This document shows positions 16,951 to 28,646 of a stretch of 64,000 nt of DNA, piece after piece. The notes beneath the pieces were generated by a model. That model ran no database searches. It was not told where the DNA came from and saw only the letters and a program-made list of their open reading frames with translations. The position numbers were made by a program, and so were the translations under genes. Origin of the DNA: Christensenellaceae bacterium OttesenSCG-928-K19 (GTDB taxonomy: Bacteria > Bacillota > Clostridia > Christensenellales > Christensenellaceae). The number at the start of each line of letters is the position of its first letter. Within the stretch, counting starts at the first letter, position 1. The stretch is from the NCBI GenBank assembly GCA_030266015.1, contig JAJDHD010000005.1:19678-83677 (forward strand), given 5' to 3'.

Positions 16951-19470
16951 TTATTCTGTTGTTTCCGTTTCTTCAGGTGGCTGGCTGCTTTCCTGCTCCT
17001 CAGCGCCATCCCCTGCTTCCTCGTCCATTTCGTCCTCGGTGTCTTCAATCATGGCAACGCACACCACGCTGGTGTCTTCGTCCACGCGCATCAGCCGCAC
17101 GCCTTGGGTGGTTCGCCCTATGACGGAGATTTCATCCACGCGCATACGGATGATAACGCCAGCGTTGTTGATCAGCATGATTTCTTCACTTCCATCCACG
17201 ATCATGATGCCGCACATCTGGCCTGTTTTTGCGGTTACATTCATGGACTTGATACCAAAGCCGCCACGTCCCTGCATACGGTATTCGCCAATATCTGTGC
17301 GCTTGCCGTAGCCATTTTCTGTGATAACCAAAAGCTGCTTGCCTTCTTCGGCAATACCCGCGCCCACCACAATGTCTCCTGTGCGCAGCTTGATTCCGCG
17401 CACGCCTGTGGCGGTACGCCCCATCTGGCGAACATCCTTTTCATTAAACATAATGGCCATACCTTGCTTTGTGCCAATGATAATATTCTGGTCGCCCATT
17501 GTTTCCAGCACGGCAATAAGCTCGTCGTCTTCCCTGAGGTTAACTGCCCGCAGGCCGTTTTGCCGTATATTCTGGTATTCTGTCGCCGGCGTTTTCTTTA
17601 TTACGCCATTTTTGGTGATAGTTACAAGATTTTTGCTTTCATCAATACCGGTTGCGGGGAATACGGCAGAAATTTTCTCATCCGGGTCAAGGTTGAGTAA
17701 ATTAACGATGGCCGTACCCTTGGCTGTGCGCCCGGCCTCGGGAATCTGGTAGCACTTTTTCGTGTAAACCTTACCCTGGTTTGTAAAAAACAGCAGGTGG
17801 GTGTGCGTGGAGGTGACAAACACCTGCTCGGCAAAGTCCTCCTCGCGCGTAGACATGGCAGTGACGCCTCGTCCGCCGCGTTTTTGTGCACGGTAGGTCT
17901 CCAGGCTGATGCGCTTGATGTAGCCAAAATGCGTCAGCGTAACAACCATATCCTCGCGTGCTATCAGCTCGTCGATATCAATATCATCTTCATCAAACGT
18001 GATTTCCGTGCGGCGTCCATCCGCGTATTTACCCTTGATTTCAATGAGGTCTTCTTTTATGATATCCAGCACCATCTGTGGTGTGGAAAGGATGGCCTTG
18101 AAGTTTTCAATCTTTGCCATCACTTCATCAAACTCCGCTTGCAGCTTGTCGCGTTCCAAGCCTGTCAATCGGGCAAGACGCATATCCAATATGGCCTGTG
18201 CCTGTATCTCTGTAAAGTCAAAGCGCTCCATCAATCCTGCACGCGCAATCTGTGAATCCTTGGAGGAGCGAATGAGGTTGACAATTTCATCAATGTTGTC
18301 CAGCGCTTTTAACAGGCCTTCCAATATATGCGCACGCTTTTGCGCTTTTTCCAGCTCAAACCGGGTACGGCGCACAATCACGTCCTTTTGGTGGTCAATA
18401 TAATACTCCAGCACCTGCTTTAAATTGAGCACGCGCGGCTCGTCGTCCACCAACGCCAGCATGATGACTCCAAATGTGTCCTGCATTTGTGTGTGCTTGT
18501 ATAGCTGGTTCAAAATCACATTGGCGTTTGCGCCGCGTTTCAACTCAATCACGATGCGCATACCGGATTTATCCGATTCGTCCCGCAGGTCAGAAATACC
18601 TTCTATACGTTTTTCGTGCACAAGGTCAGCAATTTTTTCAATCAGGTTGGCCTTGTTCACCTGGTAAGGAATTTCGGTTACAATAATCTGGTCACGTTCG
18701 TTTGTGAGCGGTTCTATCACGGCCTTTGCACGCACCCGAATGCGCCCACGCCCTGTTTTATACGCGGAATGAATGCCCGAGATACCCGTGATGATGCCGC
18801 CCGTGGGGAAATCCGGCCCGGGCAGGATTTCAATCAGCTCTTCAATAGAAAGCTCTGGATTATCTATGAGTGCGACGGTAGCGTCGATCGTTTCCGCAAG
18901 GTTGTGCGGCGGAATGTTTGTCGCCATACCAACGGCGATGCCGCCTGTGCCGTTTACCAAAAGGTTGGGGAAACGGGACGGCATTACGGTGGGTTGCTCC
19001 AACGATTCGTCAAAGTTGGGATAAAAATCCACAGTATCCTTTTCGATGTCGCGCAGCATTTCCATGGTAATCTTTGCCATGCGCGCTTCGGTGTAACGCA
19101 TGGCAGCCGCGCCGTCACCATCCACAGAGCCGAAGTTGCCGTGTCCGTCTACCATCATGTGTCGCACGGAAAAATTTTGCGCCATCCTAACCATACTGTC
19201 ATAGATGGCAGTGTCGCCGTGCGGATGATATTTACCAAGCACGTCACCCACAATACGCGCGCTTTTCCTGTACGGCTTGTCTGGGGTCAGGTTCAGCTCG
19301 CTCATGGAGTATAGAATGCGCCTGTGCACGGGCTTCAGGCCGTCGCGTACATCGGGCAGCGCGCGGTTGATGATAACCGCCATTGCATAAGAAATAAAGG
19401 ATTTCTGCATCTCATAGTTGATGTCTATGGGAATAATATGCTTATCAATATTTGTATTTGTCTCGTCCAA
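16951..19470 (-). CDS. gyrA: DNA gyrase subunit A
   Basis: 839 residues. The catalytic tyrosine lies in [10 protein letters not shown] and the GyrA box is QKRGGRG, followed by the beta-pinwheel repeats and an acidic Glu-rich tail typical of gyrase rather than topoisomerase IV. The quinolone region reads [10 protein letters not shown], with Thr at the Escherichia coli Ser83 position; Thr is the normal residue in some clostridia, so I do not read it as a resistance mutation. With GyrB it introduces negative supercoils. It is read toward the origin, downstream of a 191-residue gene that separates it from gyrB. Confidence 0.96.
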   Translation of the reverse strand: MDETNTNIDKHIIPIDINYEMQKSFISYAMAVIINRALPDVRDGLKPVHRRILYSMSELNLTPDKPYRKSARIVGDVLGKYHPHGDTAIYDSMVRMAQNFSVRHMMVDGHGNFGSVDGDGAAAMRYTEARMAKITMEMLRDIEKDTVDFYPNFDESLEQPTVMPSRFPNLLVNGTGGIAVGMATNIPPHNLAETIDATVALIDNPELSIEELIEILPGPDFPTGGIITGISGIHSAYKTGRGRIRVRAKAVIEPLTNERDQIIVTEIPYQVNKANLIEKIADLVHEKRIEGISDLRDESDKSGMRIVIELKRGANANVILNQLYKHTQMQDTFGVIMLALVDDEPRVLNLKQVLEYYIDHQKDVIVRRTRFELEKAQKRAHILEGLLKALDNIDEIVNLIRSSKDSQIARAGLMERFDFTEIQAQAILDMRLARLTGLERDKLQAEFDEVMAKIENFKAILSTPQMVLDIIKEDLIEIKGKYADGRRTEITFDEDDIDIDELIAREDMVVTLTHFGYIKRISLETYRAQKRGGRGVTAMSTREEDFAEQVFVTSTHTHLLFFTNQGKVYTKKCYQIPEAGRTAKGTAIVNLLNLDPDEKISAVFPATGIDESKNLVTITKNGVIKKTPATEYQNIRQNGLRAVNLREDDELIAVLETMGDQNIIIGTKQGMAIMFNEKDVRQMGRTATGVRGIKLRTGDIVVGAGIAEEGKQLLVITENGYGKRTDIGEYRMQGRGGFGIKSMNVTAKTGQMCGIMIVDGSEEIMLINNAGVIIRMRVDEISVIGRTTQGVRLMRVDEDTSVVCVAMIEDTEDEMDEEAGDGAEEQESSQPPEETETTE

Positions 19471-19598
19471 GGTTATTCTCGTCTCCTTCTAAGCCTTTTT
19501 CTATTCATTCAACCCGGATTTTGCCAGGTCAGCTTTGTTTCTCTAACGGGTGCAAACCCGTGAATGGTTCTACTGTTGCAATCATTCGGGCAAAACGT

Positions 19599-20174
19599 TT
19601 ACGCCCGACTGGAACCAGAATCCTGCTCTATTAAAATTTGGTGCAGGTGATCCAGCAAAAACCGTTGGGCGGCAGGGCTATATAAAAGGTGGATATAATG
19701 CCCATACTGGCCTTCCCGTTCTTCCTCCAAAATACCAAGCGCGGTTCCTTTTTCGGTCGCCCGCTTTTTGCGCTTGCCGCCGGAGACGATCTCTACCAAA
19801 TAGCCTCGGTCTACCAGCCAGCTAGTGAGTTTGGCATAGCCCAGCTTTTTCATGCCTTCCCCGCAAACGGCGGTGCTGACAAGCTCGCAAAAGTGGCTGA
19901 TGGGAAGAGGCGTTTCTGCCTCGGCAATGCCGCTTGCCTGTTCCTGCGTTATGGAAAACGGTTTTAACGTTTGCTTTTTCCGGGGCGCGGCCACCTCGCC
20001 ACCATTCTCGATGACACGGCGCAGCACGTCCGAAACATAGAAAAAACAACGCGCCAGCCGTACTTGATTCAATGTGGTGTCCTCTGGCAGGTCTTGGCCG
20101 GAAATAGGGTCAATCCCGTTTGCAAGTGCGTCCATATATTGCTTTGCCCGGTTCAGTTTCTCCAGTTCGCTCAT
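19599..20174 (-). CDS. Uncharacterised protein encoded between gyrB and gyrA
   Basis: 191 residues with no function I can assign. The N-terminal half (AKQYMDALANGIDPISGQ, then LARCFFYVSDVLRRVIENGG) resembles a small hypothetical family seen in clostridial genomes. The C-terminal half has a winged-helix feel (MKKLGYAKLTSWLVDRGYL), followed by a basic KRKKRATEKG stretch and YGHYIHLLYSPAAQRFLLDHL. It has no signal peptide or membrane segment. Position inside the remB-gyrB-gyrA block suggests co-transcription with gyrase. A role in DNA metabolism is only a guess from context. Confidence 0.7.
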   Translation of the reverse strand: MSELEKLNRAKQYMDALANGIDPISGQDLPEDTTLNQVRLARCFFYVSDVLRRVIENGGEVAAPRKKQTLKPFSITQEQASGIAEAETPLPISHFCELVSTAVCGEGMKKLGYAKLTSWLVDRGYLVEIVSGGKRKKRATEKGTALGILEEEREGQYGHYIHLLYSPAAQRFLLDHLHQILIEQDSGSSRA

Positions 20175-20265
20175 TTTTCCCCAATATATATTCTATCGCA
20201 GCAGTATGCGGTAGTTGCCTGGTTCCCGTGCTCAAGCCGCATGGGTTCTTGCTGGTGCTTCCCCG

Positions 20266-22191
<1,926 letters not shown>

Positions 22192-22211
22192 TTATCTCCA
22201 AACTAGAATAC

Positions 22212-22493
22212 TTAGTTAGCCCTATATTGGCAGGCAGCATCTTTTAAAATACCGCGTTTGCTCAGGGTGCGCTTTGAGATAGGGGAAATATAAGCTGTTT
22301 TATCCCCGCCCCCAATGGTAATCACGACTGACTTTGGCTTGTTTTCCACTTTTCCGGGTAAGAAAATATGTTTGACAAGAAAGCTCTTTAAAAAGAGGCT
22401 CGTGTCTTTGTTACGCGTAGCCTCTTTATAATCCAGAATCATCAGTACGTGCCCTGTTTCGACGTAACAATCCCCGCCTAAATGCATTATCAT
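22212..22493 (-). CDS. remB: RemB-like DUF370 protein
   Basis: A 93-residue protein starting MIMHLGGDCYVETGHVLMILD, the typical opening of DUF370/RemB proteins encoded next to gyrB. In Bacillus, RemA and RemB are linked to matrix gene control; RemA is a DNA-binding ring and RemB is less understood. The conserved SVVIT and YISPISKRTL stretches are present. Its start has GAGGTGTTGCC just upstream. It is the first gene of the remB-gyrB-orf191-gyrA unit, with a TATAAT about 75 bases upstream. Confidence 0.88.
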   Translation of the reverse strand: MIMHLGGDCYVETGHVLMILDYKEATRNKDTSLFLKSFLVKHIFLPGKVENKPKSVVITIGGGDKTAYISPISKRTLSKRGILKDAACQYRAN

Positions 22494-22923
22494 GGCAACA
22501 CCTCATAAACGGCGGTATCATGCGGTTTTTGCATGTTACCGCTTTCGCTATATATAATATGTAATTATTATACTACATTTCACCCCGAAATGGAAGGGTT
22601 TTGCTATAAAAAATGCGCTATTGCAGCCCTTGGAAAGGGGTGTGGAAACAAAAGCAAAGAGAGTGTTTTTCAGATATAAAAATGAGTGGTTGTGTGCGTT
22701 GTGTTTGTAGCATACCGGGGAGGTTGCGACGGCCGGTGAAGGTGTGTTTATATATAGTGGAGTGTAGCAAATTTAAGGATGTGGGAATTCGGTACGTTTA
22801 AGGAAATAAACCTAAAAACGAACCCCTTGTATTGTTGTGCGTTCCGGTTGTCCGCATATTTTGTTGAAATCAGCATATAAAGCAACAGCTTTTCAAAGCG
22901 GAAACCCACTCTTATCCGCTTAT
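22494..22923. other. Non-coding stretch between pap and remB
   Basis: No convincing gene in 430 bases. On the minus strand TATAAT at 22572-22567 is a likely -10 for remB, though I see no good -35 box. Next to the pap stop, AAGCGGA (22896-22902) pairs with TCCGCTT (22915-22921), without a T-run. Short frames in this stretch have no family features. Confidence 0.5.
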
Positions 22924-24393
22924 CTAAAAGCAAACCCTCTCCAGTGCCCGCGCCACAGTGTCCAGCACTTTAATGCGCGCGTGCAGCTTGCAGTTGGCTT
23001 CCACCACGGTCCATGGTGCAAATTCGGAGTCAGTGTATTCCAGCATGGTATCCACGGCTGCCGCGTACGCGTCCCACTTTTCGCGGTTGCGCCAGTCCTC
23101 GTCTGTAATCTTCCATTGTTTCTCCGGGATGTTTTGGCGCTCCTCAAAGCGCAATAATTGCTCGTCCTTGTCAATTGCCAGCCAAAACTTGAGTACAAGC
23201 GCGCCCCATTCGTGCAACATATATTCAAATTCATTGATTTCATTATATGCCTGCAATATACGGTCCTTTGGCGTGAGGCTCTCCACATGCTCCACAAGCA
23301 CCCTGCCATACCATGTGCGGTCAAAGATAGTGATATGGCCGGATTTTGGGATTTTATTCCAGAATCGCCACAAAAACTGATGGCTGCGTTCTTCCGGTGT
23401 GGGTGCGCCCGTGGGGCAGACCGTATATCCGCGCGGATCCAGTGCGCGCGCCAAGCGTTTGATTGCGCCGCCCTTGCCCGCCGCGTCGTTTCCTTCAAAG
23501 CAGAGGATCACGGGGATGTTCTTGCGGTAAATACTATTATGCAATCCACTGAGCTTACGTTGCAGGATGCGAAGCTGTTGATCGTATTGCTCGCGCTCCA
23601 TGTGCAGGGTGAGGTCGGCATCTTTGATTTTTTGCGTGGGGTTCATGCGGTAGCGGATATTGATATATGGTTTTTGTGGCACAAAGCTTTCGGAAGAACT
23701 CTTTTTTACCTCGCGTTCTTTTAATGCTTGTTCCAATGCATAAACGACAGTATTATACACACAATATCGCACATTCTTGCGGCTTTTTGCGTCAATCTCA
23801 TGCCATTTCGCGTATGGCCGGTCTGTAACGGCGAGCATCTCACGGTAAAACATATCGATTTCTTTGAAATGCTTCAGGTTTTTAAGGTCGTTTTGACTCA
23901 CGCGCCAGGCGGTGTTTTTGTTAGAAAGCAGCTTTTTAATGCGTTTTTCCTGCTCTTTTTTGGAAATACGCAAAAAGAATTTTAGGATAAGGTATCCGTC
24001 GTCATGTAATTGCCGCTCAAAGGTATTGATGTCCTCCAAATAGGATTGCCAGCGTCCCGGCTTTTTAATATTGTGTTGGATTTGTGTCATGCCGGAGTAC
24101 CACGCGCGGTCAAATATGGCAAAGCGGCCATAGGCTGGCATATTTTGCGCGAAGCGTGCCAGCCAGGGCTTGCGTTTTTCGTGTTTTTCCGGAACGCGGG
24201 TGGTGTACACGTCAAAACCGCGTGGATCAAAATTGAGTATGAGCGAAGAGATGGCCGCTCCCTTGCCCGCTGTGCTGAAGCCTTCAAACAAAACGATTAC
24301 GGGCAGCTTTGCCGCAATGGCTTTTTGCTGCAGCAGGGTGAGTGTGGCAGCCATTTCCTTCCGGCTTATTTTGGTGCAATCCTGTTTTTTCAT
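22924..24393 (-). CDS. pap: Two-domain polyphosphate kinase 2 (polyphosphate:AMP phosphotransferase type)
   Basis: 489 residues made of two tandem PPK2 domains (about 1-240 and 265-489). The C-terminal domain has an intact Walker A (FEGNDAAGKGGAI) and the DRTWYGR lid motif. The N-terminal domain has FEGFSTAGKGAAI, where the usual Asp before AAGKG is Ser, and DRAWYSGM. Two-domain class II PPK2 enzymes phosphorylate AMP to ADP with polyphosphate, and their N-terminal copy is typically degenerate, as here. The start follows GGGAGGGGTTTACC. It stands between the B12-related gene and the gyrase block, on the same strand. Confidence 0.88.
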   Translation of the reverse strand: MKKQDCTKISRKEMAATLTLLQQKAIAAKLPVIVLFEGFSTAGKGAAISSLILNFDPRGFDVYTTRVPEKHEKRKPWLARFAQNMPAYGRFAIFDRAWYSGMTQIQHNIKKPGRWQSYLEDINTFERQLHDDGYLILKFFLRISKKEQEKRIKKLLSNKNTAWRVSQNDLKNLKHFKEIDMFYREMLAVTDRPYAKWHEIDAKSRKNVRYCVYNTVVYALEQALKEREVKKSSSESFVPQKPYINIRYRMNPTQKIKDADLTLHMEREQYDQQLRILQRKLSGLHNSIYRKNIPVILCFEGNDAAGKGGAIKRLARALDPRGYTVCPTGAPTPEERSHQFLWRFWNKIPKSGHITIFDRTWYGRVLVEHVESLTPKDRILQAYNEINEFEYMLHEWGALVLKFWLAIDKDEQLLRFEERQNIPEKQWKITDEDWRNREKWDAYAAAVDTMLEYTDSEFAPWTVVEANCKLHARIKVLDTVARALERVCF

Positions 24394-24422
24394 GGTAAAC
24401 CCCTCCCAGAACTAACTTAAAC

Positions 24423-24447
24423 AAAAAAACACCCGGGCAAACCGGGC
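24423..24447 (-). terminator. Terminator of the ligase-ACP-HAD cassette
   Basis: On the minus strand CGCCCGG pairs with CCGGGTG (one wobble) around a short loop, followed by seven T, just past the stop at 24453. Confidence 0.7.
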
Positions 24448-24452
24448 GCGTA

Positions 24453-25121
24453 TTACACGATATGAGGGTTATAAGGCGCGCGGCGGCCGGGGCAATCGGC
24501 CCGTGTGCACAACGCGCAGTTTACATAGTCCTTGTCCGACGGAAACAATATGCCGGAAACGGACTTGGTGGGGAGCATCAGGAAGCTTTCCTTCAGTGTG
24601 ACGCCGACATCCTGCTCCACGCCGTCAATCAGATCGAACAACTGCCGTTGTTGTGCAATGGGCCACACATCCGCATTGCCCGAGCCGGGATTCATGGCGG
24701 CGGTTTTTTTAACATGGTATTGGCTCTGGATACGCTCCACAAATTGCTTTTGTGTGTCATGCAGGATTAGCTCTTTTATCATGTCCAGCCACAGGCCTAT
24801 AAAATAATCCTGCTCCCGGTGCGACCAATCGTCCACCTCTGTGCCGCAGGTGGTGACGTATGCGAACACGCGGTGGATGCCCTCCAGGTTTTTGGCAAGC
24901 GCGGCGCTTTCAAATTCTGCACCGCCAATGCGCACGCGGCTGCCGCTGATTTCCTCCACAGAACAAACCTTATAGACCGCCTTGGGCTTGGCAATGGCAA
25001 GCGCCTCCTCATACAGGCTGCGCACAATGCGAAGATCCTCTTCCTCTGTAACAAGCAGCTTCTTTACCACGCTGTCAAAGTTCAGGTTTGTGGAAAAGTC
25101 GTCCAGCACAAAACGTTCCAT
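24453..25121 (-). CDS. B12-dependent methionine synthase activation-domain-like protein
   Basis: 222 residues resembling the free-standing homologues of the MetH activation domain common in anaerobes. Recognisable stretches are VFAYVTTCGTEVDDW, MNPGSGNADVWPIAQQ (in MetH the matching region binds SAM) and a Cys-rich C terminus CALCTRADCPGRRAPYN that could hold a metal or cluster. In MetH the domain reactivates the cobalamin by reductive methylation; what the stand-alone form activates is unknown. It is the last gene of a cassette with an acyl ligase, an ACP and a phosphatase, an unexpected setting. The corrinoid protein at 42.6 kb is a possible partner, by inference only. Confidence 0.75.
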   Translation of the reverse strand: MERFVLDDFSTNLNFDSVVKKLLVTEEEDLRIVRSLYEEALAIAKPKAVYKVCSVEEISGSRVRIGGAEFESAALAKNLEGIHRVFAYVTTCGTEVDDWSHREQDYFIGLWLDMIKELILHDTQKQFVERIQSQYHVKKTAAMNPGSGNADVWPIAQQRQLFDLIDGVEQDVGVTLKESFLMLPTKSVSGILFPSDKDYVNCALCTRADCPGRRAPYNPHIV

Positions 25122-25133
25122 GGCGTATGCTCC

Positions 25134-25784
25134 TTATTTCTCGAGTAGGGCAGTCAGTTCTTCCGGCATATGGATGATCACATCCGCCCCTTCCTCTTGG
25201 AGCAAAGCCTCGTCCCGCAGTCCCCAGCTTACGCCTATTGTGGTAAGCCCGGCGTTTTTCCCCGTCTGTATATCCACATCCGAATCGCCTACGAAATAGG
25301 ATTGTGCCGCATCCGCCTGCAGCTTTTCCAGCAGCAGGTAAACGCCGTCCGGCGCGGGCTTTCTTTTGATATCCGGGCGGTCGCCCAGTGGGATGTCAAT
25401 TAGCCCCTCAAACATGGTATCGCACAAAATTTTTGTGGCGTAATCCGGCTTGTTGGAGAGCACACCGGTTTTATAGCCAAGATCGCGCACGGCCTGTATC
25501 ATCTCCGGGATGCCGTTATATGGCGCGGTGTGGTTGTGCATGTTTCTTTTGTAAATCTCTTTATAGTCCAATATGGCCCGGTCTACATATGCGTCCGTCA
25601 TACCGGCGGGCAGGGTGGTCGCAATCAGGTGCCGTACCCCGTGTCCGGTGGCAAGGCGCACCTCGTCCTTTGTGCGGGCGGGGTGCCCCAGTTTGCGGAG
25701 CAGTTCGTTTACGCTTTCAAAAAGATCCTCCAGCGTATCCAGTATGGTGCCGTCCATATCAAACAAAATCGCTTTGTTTTTCAT
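25134..25784 (-). CDS. HAD-superfamily hydrolase, phosphoglycolate phosphatase-like
   Basis: 216 residues with the HAD motifs FDMDGTILDT (nucleophile and acid aspartates), VLSNKPDYA (motif II region), Lys in the KRKPAPDG segment, and VGDSDVDIQTGKNAG (motif IV). The helical cap is C1 type. Closest resemblance is Gph/PpaX-like enzymes that remove phosphate from small molecules; the true substrate cannot be told. It lies four bases after the ACP stop, between the ACP and the methionine-synthase-activation-like gene, in one operon. Confidence 0.85.
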   Translation of the reverse strand: MKNKAILFDMDGTILDTLEDLFESVNELLRKLGHPARTKDEVRLATGHGVRHLIATTLPAGMTDAYVDRAILDYKEIYKRNMHNHTAPYNGIPEMIQAVRDLGYKTGVLSNKPDYATKILCDTMFEGLIDIPLGDRPDIKRKPAPDGVYLLLEKLQADAAQSYFVGDSDVDIQTGKNAGLTTIGVSWGLRDEALLQEEGADVIIHMPEELTALLEK

Positions 25785-25788
25785 ATGC

Positions 25789-26037
25789 TTACACAGTGCA
25801 GGCGCTGGGGCTCTTTGTTTTTGCCTGGATATAATTCACCACATCCGAAACCGTGGCAAACGAATGGATGTCGGCCTCGTCCACCTCTATGCCGAATTCT
25901 TCCTCAAATTCCACAATGACGTTGACAACGTCCAGTGAATTCAAAAACAGGTCGTTTTGAAGGTGTGATTCCGGGCGGATCAGCCCCTCCTCCACGCACG
26001 CATATTCCTGCAATATTTTTTTCACTTGTTCAAACAT
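25789..26037 (-). CDS. Acyl carrier protein (cassette 1)
   Basis: An 82-residue acidic four-helix carrier. The phosphopantetheine site is Ser34 in FLNSLDVV, with Asn in place of the usual Asp just before the serine. It begins MFEQVKKILQEY and ends with a short tail. The start overlaps the stop region of the preceding acyl ligase, whose last codons supply the GGAGGCGACTG ribosome binding site. The direct neighbour suggests the ligase charges this carrier. No fatty-acid synthase genes are nearby, so a dedicated acyl transfer path is inferred. Confidence 0.88.
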   Translation of the reverse strand: MFEQVKKILQEYACVEEGLIRPESHLQNDLFLNSLDVVNVIVEFEEEFGIEVDEADIHSFATVSDVVNYIQAKTKSPSACTV

Positions 26038-26039
26038 AT

Positions 26040-27692
26040 TCAGTCGCCTCCGTTGAGTTTATAACGAATAATTTTTTTGGATGTATTCTTTTCAAATTCA
26101 GTGTCGCGCAGGCGCACAGAGAGTATGTGCTTGTAGCGCGGCAAGCCGCGGTTGATATCCGTAATTTGCTCCTTTAGCGCAGCTTCGATATCGGCAATGT
26201 CATTCTCGCTGGCATAATCCGTGTTTGGGTATACCTCCGCTGTGATCTGGTTGCCGCTCTGGAACACGGCGACCTCGCTAACAAGCGGCAGGTTAACAAG
26301 ATATCCTTCCAGCTCTTCCGGGCTGACGTTTTCGCCGCTGTCCAAAATAATCAGGTTTTTCTTGCGCCCTGTGATATACAAAAAGCCGTCCATGTCAAGG
26401 TAGCCAAGATCGCCTGTCATATACCAGCCATCCGCGAAAGTATCCTTTGTGGCCTGCTCGTCCTTGTAATACCCCATCATTACGTTGTCGCCCTTCACCA
26501 GTACCTCGCCGTCTGTTATCTTGACGCGGCAGGTGGGCAGCACCGGCCCCACGGAATCGTCTTTATAGAAGTTTTCGCGGTTAACCGCCACCAGCGGGGA
26601 GCATTCTGTAATGCCATAGCCTTGCAGCATGGTGATTCCCAGCTGGCGGAAGGCCCGGGTAACAATGGGGTTCATGGGCGCGCCGCCCACAAAGCATTTT
26701 TTAAGCCGTCCTCCCAGCGCAGTGTGTACCTCGCCAAACAGTTTTTCTGTAAGGTCAATGTTTAGCTTCAACAAAAAGTCGCTGATCTTCATGCCTGTTT
26801 GCAGCTTTTTAATTTTGCCGCTTTTACGCGCGCTGTCCATTATCTGCCGGAAAAGCGTATCCGCTATAAGGGGCACAAGCGCCATTGCTGTGGGTTTGAA
26901 CAGTTGCATGTTGGCAAGGAACAGCTTCAGGTTTTCGTTAAAGCAGATGGTGGAGCCATGGTGTAATATGGCAAGTATGCCGCAGTTGCTCTCATAGGCA
27001 TGGTGCATGGGCAGCACAGAGAGGAATATGTCGTCCTCTGTAAAAAGGATGTGCTGTGTCGCGCCGTCAAAGCTGGCAATCATATTTTTCTGCGACAGCA
27101 TAACGCCCTTGGAAAGGCCACTGGTGCCGGACGTGAAATAAATGGCGGATAACGCCTCTGGATCGGGCTGCACATCCGCAAAAGTAGTATTGCCGCCGCT
27201 CACTATTTTTTTTCCATCCGCAAGGATGGTAGAAAGCGGTGTATACTTTGTGTCATCCGACATGCAGATGAATTCCTTCACGCCCTGCAAATCGTCTTTT
27301 ATGGCGTCAATATTTTTTTCCTGCGATTTTGCGAACACCAGCACCTGCACATCCGCAAACTCCACCAGCTCCTTCATGCGCTCGGGGCCAAGCTCACGAT
27401 CGAGCGGCACAATAACGCCCGCACCGCAAAGAGCAGTGAAGAATGTGAGAATCCATTCATAGGAATTCTCGCCCACCACGCCAATATGCGCACCTTGCAG
27501 ACCTTTTTCCGTAAGGGCAGAGCCAAAGCTGTCGATGTCGTTTTTAAACTGCTCCCAGGAAATACCCTGGTAGTTCTCGGCGTCTAAGCGCACGCGAAAA
27601 GCATCCTTGTGCGGTGTATTAGCTATGCGGTACGTCACAATGTCCTTGATCCGCTTTACATCTCGGGTTTGATTGTAGGGATAGGGTTTCAC
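26040..27692 (-). CDS. AMP-dependent acyl ligase (acyl-CoA/ACP synthetase), cassette 1
   Basis: 550 residues of the ANL superfamily, which activates a carboxylic acid as acyl-AMP and passes it to CoA or a carrier. Core motifs are YFTSGTSGLSKGVMLS, LQGYGITECSPLV, YMTGDLGYLD and the C-terminal lysine region FEKNTSKKIIRYKL. I chose the GTG at 27692, with GGAGGAG five bases upstream, over a TTG/ATG-like start at 27749. Insertions near residue 290 (DSARKSGKIKKLQTGMKISD) resemble long-chain-type ligases. The neighbouring ACP is the likely acceptor. It is paralogous to the gene at 32719. Confidence 0.86.
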   Translation of the reverse strand: MKPYPYNQTRDVKRIKDIVTYRIANTPHKDAFRVRLDAENYQGISWEQFKNDIDSFGSALTEKGLQGAHIGVVGENSYEWILTFFTALCGAGVIVPLDRELGPERMKELVEFADVQVLVFAKSQEKNIDAIKDDLQGVKEFICMSDDTKYTPLSTILADGKKIVSGGNTTFADVQPDPEALSAIYFTSGTSGLSKGVMLSQKNMIASFDGATQHILFTEDDIFLSVLPMHHAYESNCGILAILHHGSTICFNENLKLFLANMQLFKPTAMALVPLIADTLFRQIMDSARKSGKIKKLQTGMKISDFLLKLNIDLTEKLFGEVHTALGGRLKKCFVGGAPMNPIVTRAFRQLGITMLQGYGITECSPLVAVNRENFYKDDSVGPVLPTCRVKITDGEVLVKGDNVMMGYYKDEQATKDTFADGWYMTGDLGYLDMDGFLYITGRKKNLIILDSGENVSPEELEGYLVNLPLVSEVAVFQSGNQITAEVYPNTDYASENDIADIEAALKEQITDINRGLPRYKHILSVRLRDTEFEKNTSKKIIRYKLNGGD

Positions 27693-27768
27693 GTTTTCTC
27701 CTCCGTTAAATAAAAAAGATAATTGCGTTTTTGCCTTTGTTACAGACAAAAAGGATAAACGAAAAATG

Positions 27769-28563
27769 TTAAGCTTCTTCGCCGGCCTCCTCTTCCGGCG
27801 CTACATAATCGATTGCGCCCTCATAGCCCTTTCGCAGGGCTGTTTTGAGCGTTTCGTTCTTGGGGTAATCAGTTGTAACGACACATTCCGTGCCGGGTGC
27901 GCAGTTTTCATAGATCCACCGGGCGTCCGGCACAAACAAGCGAATACAGCCGTGTGAGCCGGGCTTGCCAAGGTTGTTGTAAGAGCTCATGGTATAGGAA
28001 TCCCCGCTGCGCGAGGTGTACAGCAGCGAATGAAAATAAAAGCTGCCATGCATTTGGCTCCAATATTGCGCATAGCAGTTAAAATTAACAAAAAAACCAA
28101 AGCGGTGGTATGTCTCGCCCATGTTGTAGGTACCCTCGGGCGTCCAGTTGCCATTGCCGCCCGTGGTGCAAATCATCACGCGCTCCAAGTTAATAAAGTT
28201 ACCTTTTTCATCCTTGGAAAAAGCATAGATACATTGATTATGGTAATCGACCACCAGCTTATAGGTATCCGGGTCGGGCCGGTCTGTTACTTCCTCATAG
28301 TCGCCGTTGTCTCCCACCTGCTCCTCAAACGGGGCGACAGAAGCGGGGGCATATCGATCCAGCCAGGCCATGGTATATGGCACAAGGCGTTCCCCGGTTT
28401 CCTCCTCGCCCGGCTCCGGCACAGTCTCTTCTGACGGGTTGTCCTGCTCTTCGGCGGCAGGCTGCGCGGTGGCGGCAGAGTCTTCCTGCATGGGCGCAAT
28501 GGTAAAGCTGCACAAAAGCAGTGCGCACAAAGCAAGTGTGGCTAAAGAGGTTAATTTAAACAT
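27769..28563 (-). CDS. Exported L,D-transpeptidase (YkuD domain)
   Basis: 264 residues from the ATG at 28563; the frame also extends upstream by a TTG. An N-terminal signal or anchor (LTSLATLALCALLLCSF) is followed by an acidic Glu/Pro-rich linker (about 35-75) and a YkuD domain with the catalytic signature SHGCIRL. The enzyme would form 3-3 peptidoglycan cross-links or attach proteins outside the cell. The signal lacks a lipobox cysteine at the expected place. The C-terminal tail is acidic. It precedes the ligase-ACP cassette on the same strand with a 76-base gap. Confidence 0.87.
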   Translation of the reverse strand: MFKLTSLATLALCALLLCSFTIAPMQEDSAATAQPAAEEQDNPSEETVPEPGEEETGERLVPYTMAWLDRYAPASVAPFEEQVGDNGDYEEVTDRPDPDTYKLVVDYHNQCIYAFSKDEKGNFINLERVMICTTGGNGNWTPEGTYNMGETYHRFGFFVNFNCYAQYWSQMHGSFYFHSLLYTSRSGDSYTMSSYNNLGKPGSHGCIRLFVPDARWIYENCAPGTECVVTTDYPKNETLKTALRKGYEGAIDYVAPEEEAGEEA

Positions 28564-28646
28564 TCGCGGCACCCCCAAATCAATAAAATCACATAGATAA
28601 GAATATTGTATACCAAATGTGAAAAATAAGCAATCTGAGGAAGATG

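Noticed and set aside
16951..19470. Quinolone-resistance substitution in gyrA (Thr at the Ser83 position)
   Set aside because: Thr is the normal residue at this position in some clostridia, so it is not evidence of resistance.
22613..22801. 62-residue plus-strand frame in the pap-remB spacer
   Set aside because: No ribosome binding site or family features, and the composition looks like non-coding DNA.
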